From contig NZ_BSEV01000012.1 of assembly GCF_027922005.1 (NCBI RefSeq), forward strand, positions 1 to 64,000: a stretch of 64,000 nt of DNA, in the 5' to 3' direction. Made by a program: the position numbers and the translations under genes. This DNA is from Streptosporangium carneum. Its GTDB lineage: Bacteria > Actinomycetota > Actinomycetes > Streptosporangiales > Streptosporangiaceae. Each line of letters opens with the position of its first letter. Position 1 is the stretch's first letter. This document shows positions 1 to 9,112 of this stretch, piece after piece. The notes under the pieces are model-generated. The model ran no database searches and had not been told where the DNA came from. It was given only the letters and a program-made list of their open reading frames with translations.

Positions 1-377
1 GCGGGCTCGTCGCCCTCGTCGCGATGATCGCCTGGTACGTCGCCACCCGCGACTGGCGGGCCGGGGCCGTCCTGCTCGCCTACGCCGCCGGATGGCTGCC
101 CTGGTTCTATTGGGCCGTCGCCGACGACCGCACGATGTACTTGTTCTACGCCGTCGTCATGGTCCCGTTCATGATCCTGGCGCTCACCCTCGCCGCGGGA
201 CTCGTCATGGGGAAGGCGTCCGCCGCGCCCAACCGCAGGGCGGTCGGGGCCTCGCTGGTCGGCGCCTTCGCCCTCCTCGCGCTGGCCAACCTCTGGTGGC
301 TCCACCCGGTGCTCACCGCCGAGGTCATTCCGTACTCGCAGTGGTCTCTGCGGATGCTTCTGCGGCGGTGGATCTAG
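1..377 (+). CDS. pmt: Protein O-mannosyltransferase (PMT, GT39), C-terminal fragment
   Basis: Only the last ~125 residues are present; the frame is open from the window edge, so the gene starts outside. The fragment has three or four hydrophobic segments and ends with the aromatic motif WWLHPVLTAEVIPYSQW, typical of the C-terminus of actinobacterial dolichyl-phosphate-mannose-protein mannosyltransferases. The family is a multi-pass membrane enzyme that moves mannose from polyprenyl-phosphate-mannose to Ser/Thr of exported proteins. The catalytic N-terminal half is not visible, so activity cannot be judged. Its 3' end overlaps the 3' end of the convergent gene by about 53 bp. The position before metG/tatD fits the actinobacterial rsmI-pmt-metG-tatD order. 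Confidence 0.8.
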   Translation, partial: GLVALVAMIAWYVATRDWRAGAVLLAYAAGWLPWFYWAVADDRTMYLFYAVVMVPFMILALTLAAGLVMGKASAAPNRRAVGASLVGAFALLALANLWWLHPVLTAEVIPYSQWSLRMLLRRWI

Positions 378-1887
378 CGGCGGTGGATCCGGCGGGACGG
401 CGCCGCAGGGTGAGCCCGTGCCGCAACGAGATCGCGGCGGCGAGGCAGGCCAGCGGGACGGCGGGCAGGACGTAGCGGTAGTCGAACTCGGCCGTCGCGG
501 CCGGGGCCAGGATGAGCCCGAAGGCGCCCAGCCACGGCAGGAGGACCGGGCCGCCCAGCGCACGCCAGCGCACCACGACGCCGGCCAGGCCGATCAGGAG
601 CAGGACGCCGACCACGATGCCCGGCAGTCTGATCGTCTTCTGGTAGCCCTGCATGAACGCCGCCCACGGGTCGTGGACCTGGGTGCCGATGACACCGGGC
701 TTGCCGCGGATCTGCGCGGTCGGCAGGCTCGGGTCGTAGATCTGGGCGTCACGGTCGCTGGTGCCCCGGTAGGAGGGCCAGGTGGGCAGGACCTTGCCCT
801 CGGGCAGGAACTCGTACTGCCGGTAGGTGTTGGCGTCGGGGAACTGCGGCCGGTCCCAGCGGAAGGCGCGGAAGAAGTCTCCGGCCATGACACCGAGATA
901 GTCGAGCGGCTGGGCGAGGATGGCGCGCTTGGCGAACGTTCCCGCCGCCTGGTTGATGTCGGGGGTGAAGGCGCTGTCAGGGCCGAAAGCGTGGAAGCGC
1001 TGACCCGGCTGGGCCCACCAGAGGTACTTCTGCCCGGAGAAGTGACGCTCGCTCGGCGGGGCGCTGATGCACAGCAGCGCGAGCTCCAGCTCCTTGCGCG
1101 GGTCGATCTTCATCTTCGTGCAGTCGGCGAACAGCGCGGTCCGCATGTAGAGGATGGCGCCGTCGCTGGTGGTCATCGCGAAGTTGCCGTGCGCCGTGGC
1201 GAACCAGGCCATGTAGCCGATCACCGGGATCCCGCACGCGGTGACCATGGCCACGATCGGTTTCCAGCCGGTCCGCTTGACGAACATGTAGGCCACGACC
1301 AGCGCCAGGATCGGCAGTCCGATCGACCTGGTCAGCGCGGTGAGCGCCAGCAGCAGCCCGATCACGGCGCCGAGCCGCCACGACATCTTCCTGTGCCACA
1401 GCACCAGCGTCACGACGCCGACGACGAGCAGCATGAACATCGTGTCCGACATGACCAGGTGCTCGAGCTGGATCTGGTAGGCGTCGAACAGCACCGGCAG
1501 CGCGGCCAGCGTCGCCCCCCAGCCGGGCAGGCCGAACTTCCTGCGCAGCAGCGCGTAGACCAGCGTCGCGATGCCCAGGCCCATCAGGTGCTGGGTGAAG
1601 ACCAGGAGGGCGAAGCTGTGCAGCGGCCTCAGCAACAGCATCCAGAAGGAGTAGCCGTTGGGGCGCAGGGCATTGGGTCTGTCGGGGTTGACCGCCCCTG
1701 AGACGTACCCGAAGGAGTCGTTGAACCACAGTGCCGGGCCGTAGCCGAGCATGGTGACGACACGCAGCACGAATGCCAGCACCACGGCGGCGACGAACAG
1801 CCGGTGGCGCCCGAGGAACTCCCACACGCGTGTGGCCACGCCCGTCGCGGGCGCGTCCAGGCGCGGTGGTTCGGTGACGGTCACCAT
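325..1887 (-). CDS. Multi-pass membrane protein, GT-C (ArnT/PMT-like) glycosyltransferase candidate
   Basis: The 520-aa protein has about ten hydrophobic segments. A long extracytoplasmic stretch (about residues 240-400) lies between the last two TM groups, and the basic/Ser-Ala C-tail is cytoplasmic-like. An acidic residue follows TM1 in the motif WFNDSFGY, in the position of the catalytic Asp of GT-C enzymes; ALTRSIGLP is another GT-C-like motif. It is divergent from a polyprenol-phosphate-type GT2, which could make its lipid-linked donor, and convergent with the pmt gene. This suggests a sugar transferase working outside the membrane, but acceptor and sugar are unknown. The ATG start at 1887 gives a charged N-terminus before the first TM. 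Confidence 0.6.
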   Translation of the reverse strand: MVTVTEPPRLDAPATGVATRVWEFLGRHRLFVAAVVLAFVLRVVTMLGYGPALWFNDSFGYVSGAVNPDRPNALRPNGYSFWMLLLRPLHSFALLVFTQHLMGLGIATLVYALLRRKFGLPGWGATLAALPVLFDAYQIQLEHLVMSDTMFMLLVVGVVTLVLWHRKMSWRLGAVIGLLLALTALTRSIGLPILALVVAYMFVKRTGWKPIVAMVTACGIPVIGYMAWFATAHGNFAMTTSDGAILYMRTALFADCTKMKIDPRKELELALLCISAPPSERHFSGQKYLWWAQPGQRFHAFGPDSAFTPDINQAAGTFAKRAILAQPLDYLGVMAGDFFRAFRWDRPQFPDANTYRQYEFLPEGKVLPTWPSYRGTSDRDAQIYDPSLPTAQIRGKPGVIGTQVHDPWAAFMQGYQKTIRLPGIVVGVLLLIGLAGVVVRWRALGGPVLLPWLGAFGLILAPAATAEFDYRYVLPAVPLACLAAAISLRHGLTLRRRPAGSTAARSTAAEASAETTASTE

Positions 1888-1988
1888 GCATTACAGGATG
1901 CCAGTCGTTTCACGGAGTTGACCCGGACGGTAGACGATAGAGGGCATCATGATGAGGTTGGGCTGTGCCGTAACTGAAAGGTTGAGAC

Positions 1989-3245
1989 GTGGAACTGACC
2001 GTGGTCATGCCTTGTTTGAACGAGGCGGAGACCGTGGAGACCTGCGTACGCAAGGCACTGGCCTGCATGCGGGAGCACGGGATCGACGGAGAAGTCCTGA
2101 TAGCCGACAACGGCAGCACGGACGGCTCCCAGCAGCTCGCACGCGACGCGGGAGCCCGTGTCGTGCACGTGGACGCCAAGGGGTACGGAAACGCCCTCAT
2201 GGGCGGAATCAGGGCCGCCCGTGGCAAGTACGTCATCATGGGCGACGCCGACGACTCCTATGACTTCACCGCGCTGCTGCCCTTCGTCGAGCAGCTGCGC
2301 GACGGAGCCGACCTGGTGATGGGCAACCGGTTCAAGGGCGGCATCGCCCCCGGCGCCATGCCCCCGCTCCACCGCTACCTCGGCAACCCGGTGCTCTCCT
2401 TCATCGGCCGCCTGTTCTTCCCCAGCGCCATCGGCGACTTCCACTGCGGGCTGCGCGGTTTCCGGCGCGACTCGATCCTCAAGCTGGGCCTGCAGACCGG
2501 CGGCATGGAGTTCGCCAGCGAGATGGTGGTGCGCTCGACGCTGTCGGGCCTCGACGTGCGCGAGGTGGCGACCACGCTGTCGCCCGACGGCCGCTCCCGC
2601 CCGCCGCACCTGCGCTCCTGGCGCGACGGCTGGCGTCACCTGCGCTTCCTGCTGCTGTACAGCCCGCGCTGGCTGTTCTTCATCCCCGGCCTGATCCTGA
2701 TGACCCTCGGCCTGGTCGCGGGCGCCGCCCTCACCTTCGGCCCGGTCTACATCGGCAACCTCGCCTTCGACGTCGACACCCTGGTGGGCGCGTCGGCGGC
2801 GGTGGTGATCGGTTTCCAGGCGGCGCTCTTCGCCCTGTTCACCAAGGTGTACGCCGCGGAGGAGGGCTTCCTGCCGGAGGACAGGCGGGTGCGCAAGCTC
2901 GTCGACATCGTGACCCTGGAGAAGGGCCTGATCGCCGGAGGCCTGCTGGCCCTGGCCGGTCTCGCCGGTCTGGTCGCGTCTCTGGTCCACTGGCAGACCC
3001 GCAGCTTCGGTCCGCTGATCCCGTCGGAGTCGCTGCGCCTGGTCGTTCCCTCGGCCACCGCGCTGATCATGAGCTTCCAGACCATCTTCGCCGCGCTGTT
3101 CATCAGCATCCTGGGCATCCGTCGTACGAAGGAGACGCCGATCGACGTGGCCGCCTCCGCCGCAGAGGAGGCTGCCCAAGCCGTCAGCCTGGACGGTGGC
3201 GAGGAGGAGCCGCAATCCGTCCCGAGGGAGAGCACCAAGGCCTGA
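1989..3245 (+). CDS. GT2 glycosyltransferase, polyprenol-phosphate sugar synthase type, with membrane domain
   Basis: The 418-aa protein has a GT-A domain in residues 1-220 ([18 protein letters not shown] at the start, ADNGSTDGS, and DADDSYDF as the metal-binding DxD region) followed by about four TM segments. This is the DPM1/DPG-synthase architecture that loads a nucleotide-sugar onto polyprenol phosphate at the cytoplasmic face. The GTG start at 1989 is supported by GAAAGG seven bases upstream. The gene is divergent from the GT-C-like gene and lies 35 bp before metG. With that neighbour it may form a lipid-donor/transferase pair. The C-terminal ~35 residues are acidic and low complexity. 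Confidence 0.8.
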   Translation: MELTVVMPCLNEAETVETCVRKALACMREHGIDGEVLIADNGSTDGSQQLARDAGARVVHVDAKGYGNALMGGIRAARGKYVIMGDADDSYDFTALLPFVEQLRDGADLVMGNRFKGGIAPGAMPPLHRYLGNPVLSFIGRLFFPSAIGDFHCGLRGFRRDSILKLGLQTGGMEFASEMVVRSTLSGLDVREVATTLSPDGRSRPPHLRSWRDGWRHLRFLLLYSPRWLFFIPGLILMTLGLVAGAALTFGPVYIGNLAFDVDTLVGASAAVVIGFQAALFALFTKVYAAEEGFLPEDRRVRKLVDIVTLEKGLIAGGLLALAGLAGLVASLVHWQTRSFGPLIPSESLRLVVPSATALIMSFQTIFAALFISILGIRRTKETPIDVAASAAEEAAQAVSLDGGEEEPQSVPRESTKA

Positions 3246-3280
3246 GCCGCACCCCCTGGGCGTCCCTTAGGCTTGGCATC

Positions 3281-5062
3281 ATGTCCCAGCACATCCTGAC
3301 CGCGGTCGCGTGGCCCTACGCCAACGGCCCCCGCCACATCGGGCACGTCTCCGGATTCGGCGTGCCGTCCGACATCTTCAGCCGCTACCAGCGGATGGCG
3401 GGCAACAAGGTCCTGATGGTGAGCGGGACCGACGAGCACGGCACGCCCATCCAGGTGCAGGCCGACAAGGAGGGGCTGACCGCCCGCCAACTCGCCGACC
3501 GTTACAACCGGGTGATCGCCGAGGACCTCCAGGCTCTCGGGCTGTCCTACGACCTGTTCACCCGGACCACGACGGACAGCCACTACGCCGTGGCCCAGGA
3601 GATCTTCAAGGGCCTCTACGACAACGGCTACGTCTTCCCCAAGACCACGATGGGCGCCATCTCGCCCTCCACGGGGCGCACCCTGCCCGACCGCTACATC
3701 GAGGGCACCTGCCCGATCTGCGGCTACGACGGCGCGCGCGGCGACCAGTGTGACAACTGCGGCAACCAGCTCGACCCGATCCAGCTGATCAACCCGGTCA
3801 GCAGGATCAACGGCGAGACCCCGGTCTTCGTCGAGACCGAGCACTTCATGCTCGACCTGCCCGCCTTCGCCGAGGTCCTCGGCGGCTGGCTGCAGTCCAA
3901 GCAGGGCGACTGGCGGCCCAACGTGCTGAAGTTCGCCCTCAACCTGCTGGGCGACCTGCAGCCCCGCGCGATCACCCGCGACCTCGACTGGGGCGTGCCG
4001 ATCCCGCTGGACGGCTGGCGCGACCAGCCGAACAAGCGGCTCTACGTCTGGTTCGACGCCGTCATCGGCTACCTCAGCGCCTCCATCGAGTGGGCCCGCC
4101 GCTCCGGCGACCCCGACGCGTGGCGGCAGTGGTGGCAGAACCCCGACGCCCGTGGCTACTACTTCATGGGCAAGGACAACATCGTCTTCCACGCCGAGAT
4201 CTGGCCCGCGCTGCTGCTGGGCTACAACGGCCAGGGCGCGAGGGACGGCCGTCCCGGGGCACTCGGCGCGCTGAACCTCCCGTCCGAGGTCGTCTCCAGC
4301 GAGTTCCTGACCATGGAGGGACGCAAGTTCTCCTCCTCCCGCCAGGTCGTCATCTACGTCCGCGACTTCCTGGCCCGCTACGACGCCGACGCGCTGCGCT
4401 ACTACATCGCGGTCGCGGGCCCCGAGAACCAGGACACCGACTTCACCTGGTCGGAGTTCCTCAACCGCAACAACGGCGAGCTGGTCGCGGCGTGGGGCAA
4501 CCTGGTCAACCGTTCGATCTCGATGGCCGCGAAGAACTTCGGCGCCATCCCCGAGGCGGGCGACCTCACCGACGCCGACCGCGCCATGCTGCTGCGCAGC
4601 CGCGAGGCCTTCCCGAAGGTCGGCGCCGAGCTCGAACGCTCCCGGTTCAAGAACGCCACGAACGAGGCGTTCGACGTCATCCGTGAGGCCAACAAGTACC
4701 TCGCGGAGCAGGAGCCCTGGAAGATCAAGGACGACCCCGAGCGGGTCAAGTCGATCCTCCACGTGGCCCTGCAGGTCGTCGACGACGCCAAGACCCTGCT
4801 CACCCCGATTCTGCCCTCCTCCTCCAACAAGATCCACGCGATGCTCGGCGGCACCGGCGTGTGGTCGGGAATGCCGGAGATCAAGGAGGTCGACGAGGAG
4901 AGCGGCAGGCAGTACCCCATCATCACCGGCTCCTACGAGGACGGCGCACGCTGGGAGCACACGCCGCTGCGGGTGGGAGCTCCGCTCGCGCCCCCGACCC
5001 CGCTGTTCGCGAAGCTCGACCCGAAGATCGTCGACGAGGAGCTCGCCCGCCTGGGCGAGTGA
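3281..5062 (+). CDS. metG: Methionyl-tRNA synthetase
   Basis: The 593-aa class I aminoacyl-tRNA synthetase charges tRNA-Met in the cytosol. The HIGH signature appears as RHIGHVSG near residue 20, the tRNA/Met region has GTDEHGTP, and a zinc knuckle has two Cys pairs (CPICGYD, CDNCGNQ). The KMSKS loop reads GRKFSSSR, a variant accepted in this subfamily. An anticodon-binding helical bundle fills the C-terminal third; there is no extra EMAP-like domain. No Shine-Dalgarno precedes the ATG, but TAGGCT lies seven bases before it, so the transcript may be leaderless. Two hairpins follow the stop. Confidence 0.96.
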   Translation: MSQHILTAVAWPYANGPRHIGHVSGFGVPSDIFSRYQRMAGNKVLMVSGTDEHGTPIQVQADKEGLTARQLADRYNRVIAEDLQALGLSYDLFTRTTTDSHYAVAQEIFKGLYDNGYVFPKTTMGAISPSTGRTLPDRYIEGTCPICGYDGARGDQCDNCGNQLDPIQLINPVSRINGETPVFVETEHFMLDLPAFAEVLGGWLQSKQGDWRPNVLKFALNLLGDLQPRAITRDLDWGVPIPLDGWRDQPNKRLYVWFDAVIGYLSASIEWARRSGDPDAWRQWWQNPDARGYYFMGKDNIVFHAEIWPALLLGYNGQGARDGRPGALGALNLPSEVVSSEFLTMEGRKFSSSRQVVIYVRDFLARYDADALRYYIAVAGPENQDTDFTWSEFLNRNNGELVAAWGNLVNRSISMAAKNFGAIPEAGDLTDADRAMLLRSREAFPKVGAELERSRFKNATNEAFDVIREANKYLAEQEPWKIKDDPERVKSILHVALQVVDDAKTLLTPILPSSSNKIHAMLGGTGVWSGMPEIKEVDEESGRQYPIITGSYEDGARWEHTPLRVGAPLAPPTPLFAKLDPKIVDEELARLGE

Positions 5063-5069
5063 GACGTCC

Positions 5070-5135
5070 GCGGCCCGCGTTCCGCGCGGGCCGCGCCGGG
5101 CCCGCTGTGGGCCCGCTGTGGGTTTCAGCGGGCCC
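5070..5135 (+). terminator. Two tandem GC hairpins after metG
   Basis: A 10-bp perfect stem (5070-5079 with 5085-5094) is followed by a second 10-bp stem (5109-5118 with 5126-5135). There is no U-tract, as is common for actinobacterial terminators. They separate metG from the promoter-like region of tatD. Confidence 0.6.
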
Positions 5136-5167
5136 GAGGCGTCGCGGGGTCTCGGTAGGTTGGTCGG

Positions 5168-6028
5168 GTGAGCACGACGAAGCTTCCCGCAGTCCCCGAG
5201 CCCCTGGCCGCCGAGGTGTTCGACAGCCACTGCCACCTCGACATCATGGTGGGCAACCGTCAGGCGTCCTCAGGAGACCCCGTCGCGCAGGCCGCCCAGG
5301 CGGCCCAGGCGAGCATCGAGGGCATCCTCGACCAGGCTCGCTCCGTGGGGGTGACCCGCCTGGTCACGATCGGCTACGACCTGCCGTCGTCCCGGTGGAA
5401 CGCCCGTACGGCCGAGCTGCACTCCGACGTCTACGCCGGAGTGGCGATCCACCCCAACGAGGCGCACGCCTCGACGCCGGAGGTCCTCGCCGAGATCGAG
5501 GAGCTGGCCCGCCTGCCGCACGTCAGGGCGGTCGGGGAGACGGGGCTCGACTACTACCGTGACTGGGCTTCCAAGGACGACCAGCACGCCAGCTTCAGGG
5601 CGCACATCGAGATCGCCAAAAGGACCGGCAAGGCCCTGGTGATCCACGACCGGGAGGCCCACGACGACGTGCTGCGCGTGCTCGCCGACCAGGGGGCTCC
5701 GGAGATCGTGGTCTTCCACAGCTTCTCCGGCGACGCCGAGATGGCGAAGAAGTGCGTGGACGCCGGTTACTTCATGTCCTTCTCCGGGCCGGTCACCTAC
5801 AAGAACGCGGGCTATCTCCGTGAGGCCGCCGCGGTCGCGCCGAAGGAGCTGATGCTCGTCGAGACCGACGCCCCCTACCTCCCGCCGACGCCGCACCGCG
5901 GCAAGCCGAACGCCCCCTACCTGATCCCTCTCACGCTGCGCTGTCTCGCCGAGGTCAAGCAGGCCGATCCCGCGGAGCTCGCCTCCGCCATCAGCGCGAA
6001 CGGGGAGGCCGTCTTCGGCGCCTGGTGA
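5168..6028 (+). CDS. tatD: TatD-family metal-dependent hydrolase (DNase)
   Basis: The 286-aa TIM-barrel amidohydrolase shows the family metal ligands: FDSHCHLD near residue 19, GETGLDYYRD with the conserved Glu, VIHDREAHDD, VFHSFSG and VETDAPYL. TatD proteins are Mg-dependent 3'-5' exonucleases/endonucleases implicated in DNA repair or degradation. The GTG start at 5168 lies six bases after TAGGTT with no Shine-Dalgarno, again suggesting leaderless initiation. It follows metG as in other actinobacteria. The resuscitation-factor gene found next in mycobacteria is absent here. The protein is full length and looks intact. Confidence 0.93.
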   Translation: MSTTKLPAVPEPLAAEVFDSHCHLDIMVGNRQASSGDPVAQAAQAAQASIEGILDQARSVGVTRLVTIGYDLPSSRWNARTAELHSDVYAGVAIHPNEAHASTPEVLAEIEELARLPHVRAVGETGLDYYRDWASKDDQHASFRAHIEIAKRTGKALVIHDREAHDDVLRVLADQGAPEIVVFHSFSGDAEMAKKCVDAGYFMSFSGPVTYKNAGYLREAAAVAPKELMLVETDAPYLPPTPHRGKPNAPYLIPLTLRCLAEVKQADPAELASAISANGEAVFGAW

Positions 6029-6131
6029 ACCGCCCCCGCACGGGGCGTCTCCGCCCACGGTTTCGCAGGGGGAGGACCCACGGTCCGCACGGGCTGTTCC
6101 CCTGTGGTTCCGCGGGTTCTCGGAGCGCGGT

Positions 6132-6164
6132 TCCGCGTGAGCGCCTCATCCGCGCTCACGCGGG
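6132..6164. terminator. Bidirectional hairpin between convergent tatD and FG-GAP genes
   Basis: A perfect 12-bp stem (CCGCGTGAGCGC at 6133-6144 with its complement at 6152-6163) and a 7-nt loop lie in the gap between the two convergent genes, close to the stop codon of the minus-strand gene. Confidence 0.7.
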
Positions 6165-6167
6165 TTC

Positions 6168-7553
6168 TCAGCCCACGGTGGCGCCGAAGTCGGCGGAGTC
6201 CCCCTCGCTCAGGGCGGGCACCTCACCGGTCCCCGGTGACAGCAGGGTGCCGGTGCCGTCGTTGCGGCCCAGCAGCGCCACCGCTCCCGACCGGCCGTGG
6301 TCCGGCGCGCCGACCACCAGGCGGTTGCCGCTGAAGGCCACCGACCAGCCGAAGTGGTCGCCCGCCCCGCCCAGGGCGACCAGCTGGGCCCTCGCCGGGT
6401 CCCGTACCGGCACCAGCCGCACGCCGCCCCGCTGGTCCGGCCCGTCGAACGGAACCCCCACGGCCAGCCGGGTCCCGCCCTCACCCGTGAAGGCCAGTGA
6501 GAAGCCGTAGCCCTCACCCGCCGCACCATCCGCCCCCTGGTCGAGGGTGGCAAGGGGCGCGACCTCCTCGGTTCCCGAGGCGCGGAAGAGCCGGACCAGC
6601 CCCGAGTCCTTCACCTGGCCGCCGTCGCCGAGCGGCGCGCTCACCGCGAGGTACCCCACGTCGCCCTCCTGGCCGTAGGCCATCGCGTAGCCGAGCCGGT
6701 CGCCCGCGTCGGTGGGCACGATCTCGTGGAGGTCCCAGTCTTTGGCGGCGTACTCCTGCTTCGGTTCGCGCACGTCGAAGAGCACGGCGATCGACCCGGC
6801 GTCCCGTTTCCCCTCCCCGCTCTGCCGTCCCCGCCCGTCGTCGTTGTCGTACGGCGCGCCGACCGCGAGATCCGGCTCGTCGAGGGCTCCGCCGAGCCTG
6901 CCTACCGCCAGGGACCAGCCGAACATGTCACCGACCTCGCTGCTGCCGGGCACCCCCTCCGTGTCCTGGGAGATCCGCCGTTCCCCGGCGAGCGAGCCGG
7001 AGTCGAACAGGTGGACCGCGCCCGCGTCCTCGACCCCGTCGGCGTCCTCGTGCGGGGCGCCGACGGCGATCACGGCGCCGTCGGAGGCCAGGGACCAGCC
7101 GAAGTGGGCGTCGGCCTCGGGGGTCGAGGAGACCAGACGCACCGGTTTCCGCTCCGCCCCGCCGTACACGGCGTAGACGGCGCCCGCGTCCCGCTGCCCC
7201 GCCACGTCCGCGTACGGCGCGCCGATCAGCAGGTCCGCGCAACGGTCGGCGTCGAGACGGGTCAGCTTCACCGACCAGCCGAACCCCTCGCCCGCCTCGG
7301 GTGAGGGCGCGCTCACGACCTTCCCGCGCTCGCCCTTGCCGAACAGCAGGTGCACGGCTCCCGCGCCCCCGTGCCCGCCCGGGGCGGCGAACGGGTCGCC
7401 GACGACCGTGTCGTCCACGCCGTCGCCGTCGAAGTCGTTCGAACCGGCCCCGGCGCAGTCGGCGGCAGGCGCGGCGGGAAACCCTGCGGAAAGGGGGGAG
7501 GCGAGGGGGGGAAGGAGCAGGGCCGACACCAGCAAGGAGATGGGAAGCCTCAT
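6168..7553 (-). CDS. Secreted FG-GAP (integrin-alpha-like) beta-propeller protein
   Basis: The protein is 461 aa from ATG at 7553. A signal peptide (MRLPISLLVSALLLPPLAS) is followed by a Cys and by seven blades. Each blade carries a repeat of the type DHFGWSV or a variant (EGFGWSV, AHFGWSL, DMFGWSL, DRLGYAM, EGYGFSL, and a final SADFGATV) plus GAP motifs such as VGAPHEDADG. The first blade has a calcium-loop sequence DFDGDGVDD. Seven blades would close one extracellular propeller, a protein- or glycan-binding fold. Its ATG shares one base with the stop of the upstream receptor kinase (TGATG), so the two are co-translated and may work together. A longer frame to 7853 is only the shadow of the kinase tail. 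Confidence 0.85.
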   Translation of the reverse strand: MRLPISLLVSALLLPPLASPLSAGFPAAPAADCAGAGSNDFDGDGVDDTVVGDPFAAPGGHGGAGAVHLLFGKGERGKVVSAPSPEAGEGFGWSVKLTRLDADRCADLLIGAPYADVAGQRDAGAVYAVYGGAERKPVRLVSSTPEADAHFGWSLASDGAVIAVGAPHEDADGVEDAGAVHLFDSGSLAGERRISQDTEGVPGSSEVGDMFGWSLAVGRLGGALDEPDLAVGAPYDNDDGRGRQSGEGKRDAGSIAVLFDVREPKQEYAAKDWDLHEIVPTDAGDRLGYAMAYGQEGDVGYLAVSAPLGDGGQVKDSGLVRLFRASGTEEVAPLATLDQGADGAAGEGYGFSLAFTGEGGTRLAVGVPFDGPDQRGGVRLVPVRDPARAQLVALGGAGDHFGWSVAFSGNRLVVGAPDHGRSGAVALLGRNDGTGTLLSPGTGEVPALSEGDSADFGATVG

Positions 7554-9112
7554 CACAACCTGACCTCGATCTTCCGCCCGCCCTCGGTCACCCGGCCGAC
7601 CAGCTTCGCCGGTCTGCGCCCCTGGGGCAGGTCGTAGACCAGGATCCCGTCCACCCTGCCGCCGGGAGCCAGACCGTCCGGCGAACCCGCCGGGGTGACC
7701 GCCGGGGCGTGGGAGGCGCCGAGGTCGTCGACCAGACTGAGCGGAACTCGGCTGAGAGGCGTCCGCTCGCCGCCGGTGTTGAGCACGGTCACTCCGATCA
7801 CGCACAGTTGGCCGCGTTTCGCGGCGGCGCCTTCGTAGGAGGTCAGCCCGCATCGAGGCGGGCGCGGGACGATCAGTTGCGGATCCCCGATCAGGGAGCC
7901 GGTCGCGATCCGCCTGCCCACGTCGGTGACGCCGTCGGCCACGGCGGTCCCGGGCCGCGCCTGGCCGCCGCCTCCCTCGCCCGTGCTGAGCAGCACCGCG
8001 ACCGTGACGGCCAGCGCCGCCGCCACGGCGAGGCCGGCGAGCAGCCAGCGCCGCCGGGCAGGGGCCGCGGAAGCCGTGGCGGGCGTGGGCGGAGGCTGGG
8101 TGTCAGGACGAGGCGGGGCGGGAGATCCGGAGGCCGCCGACGGGGTTCCTCGCCTCAGCACGCTGAGGACCTGCGTGGAGTCCGGTTCCACATTGGCCGG
8201 GGGGCTCCACGAGTCGCTGAGCACGCTGTCGGAGATCAGGGTCGGTGGGTCCGCCGGGGACGCGGCCGTGGCGGGCGCCGCGATGCCGCCGCCCACCAGG
8301 GCGATCAGCAGGTCCTGGGCCGTCGGCCGTGCCCGGGGGTCCATCGCGGTCGCCCTGCGGACCAGGTCGTCGAGCGGGGCGGGAAGCGTGCCCAGGTCGG
8401 GCCGGCTGTTCAGCAGCCGGGTCGCCATCGTGATCAGGTTGCCCGTGCCGTAGGGGTGGCGGCCGTTTCCCGCGTAGGCGATCATGCAGCCCCAGGCGAA
8501 GATGTCGGCGGCCGGGGTGACCTCGAGGCCGCGGACCTGCTCGGGAGCCCACCACCCCGGGCTGCCGAGCAGCTCGCCGGAGCGGGTGAAGCTGTGGGTG
8601 GAGTCCAGTGCCCTGGCGATGCCGAAGTCGATCACACGAGGCCCCGACAGGGACAGCACCACGTTGGCGGGCTTGAGGTCGCGGTGGACCAGCCCGGCGA
8701 CGTGGATGGCGGCCAGCGCGGCGGCCACCCCGAGGGCCACGCCGTGCAACTGGGCGGGTTCGAGCGCGCCGTACGTGCTTATCTGGCGCGACAGGGGCGT
8801 GCCCGCGATGTACTCGGTGACCATGTACGGCCTGCCGTCCTCGGCGTTGCCGTTGTCGAGCACCTGGGCGGTGCAGAACGACGCGACCCGCCTGGCGTTT
8901 CGCACCTCCGCGTGGAAGCGTGCGGCGAAGCCGTCCTCGATCGCGACCTCAGGCTTGATCACCTTCACCGCCACGGCCCGTCCGGCGGGGGCCGTCGCCA
9001 GATAGACGGTGCCCATGCCGCCCTCGCCCAGACGCCCGACGAGCCGGTAGTCCCCGATCCGCTCGGGGTCGCCGGGACGTAGCCCCTCGACACCGGGCTG
9101 GTTGACGTCCAT
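7553..9112 (-). CDS. Receptor-type Ser/Thr protein kinase (PknB family) with extracellular domain
   Basis: The protein is 519 aa from ATG at 9112 (GTG at 9115 is possible); GAGGAAGGAA upstream is a fair ribosome site. The Hanks kinase domain covers about residues 20-280: glycine loop LGEGGMGTVY, lysine in VAVKVIK, HRDLKPANV, DFGIA and WWAPEQ are all present, so it should be active. A Pro/Ala-rich linker, a TM helix (RRWLLAGLAVAAALAVTVAV) and an outer ~120-aa domain follow. That outer domain contains two Cys and resembles the DUF4352-type immunoglobulin-like fold (weak call). The stop codon overlaps the start of the FG-GAP gene, making a two-gene operon. The outer domain could sense a wall ligand or the propeller itself. 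Confidence 0.9.
   Translation of the reverse strand: MDVNQPGVEGLRPGDPERIGDYRLVGRLGEGGMGTVYLATAPAGRAVAVKVIKPEVAIEDGFAARFHAEVRNARRVASFCTAQVLDNGNAEDGRPYMVTEYIAGTPLSRQISTYGALEPAQLHGVALGVAAALAAIHVAGLVHRDLKPANVVLSLSGPRVIDFGIARALDSTHSFTRSGELLGSPGWWAPEQVRGLEVTPAADIFAWGCMIAYAGNGRHPYGTGNLITMATRLLNSRPDLGTLPAPLDDLVRRATAMDPRARPTAQDLLIALVGGGIAAPATAASPADPPTLISDSVLSDSWSPPANVEPDSTQVLSVLRRGTPSAASGSPAPPRPDTQPPPTPATASAAPARRRWLLAGLAVAAALAVTVAVLLSTGEGGGGQARPGTAVADGVTDVGRRIATGSLIGDPQLIVPRPPRCGLTSYEGAAAKRGQLCVIGVTVLNTGGERTPLSRVPLSLVDDLGASHAPAVTPAGSPDGLAPGGRVDGILVYDLPQGRRPAKLVGRVTEGGRKIEVRL

Noticed and set aside
2747-5236. 829-codon frame antisense to the GT2 gene and metG
   Set aside because: It spans two well-supported genes and their spacer and has low-complexity composition.
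6497-9082. 861-codon plus-strand frame over the FG-GAP and kinase genes
   Set aside because: It is Arg/Pro-rich shadow coding; the minus strand has the complete kinase motifs and propeller repeats.
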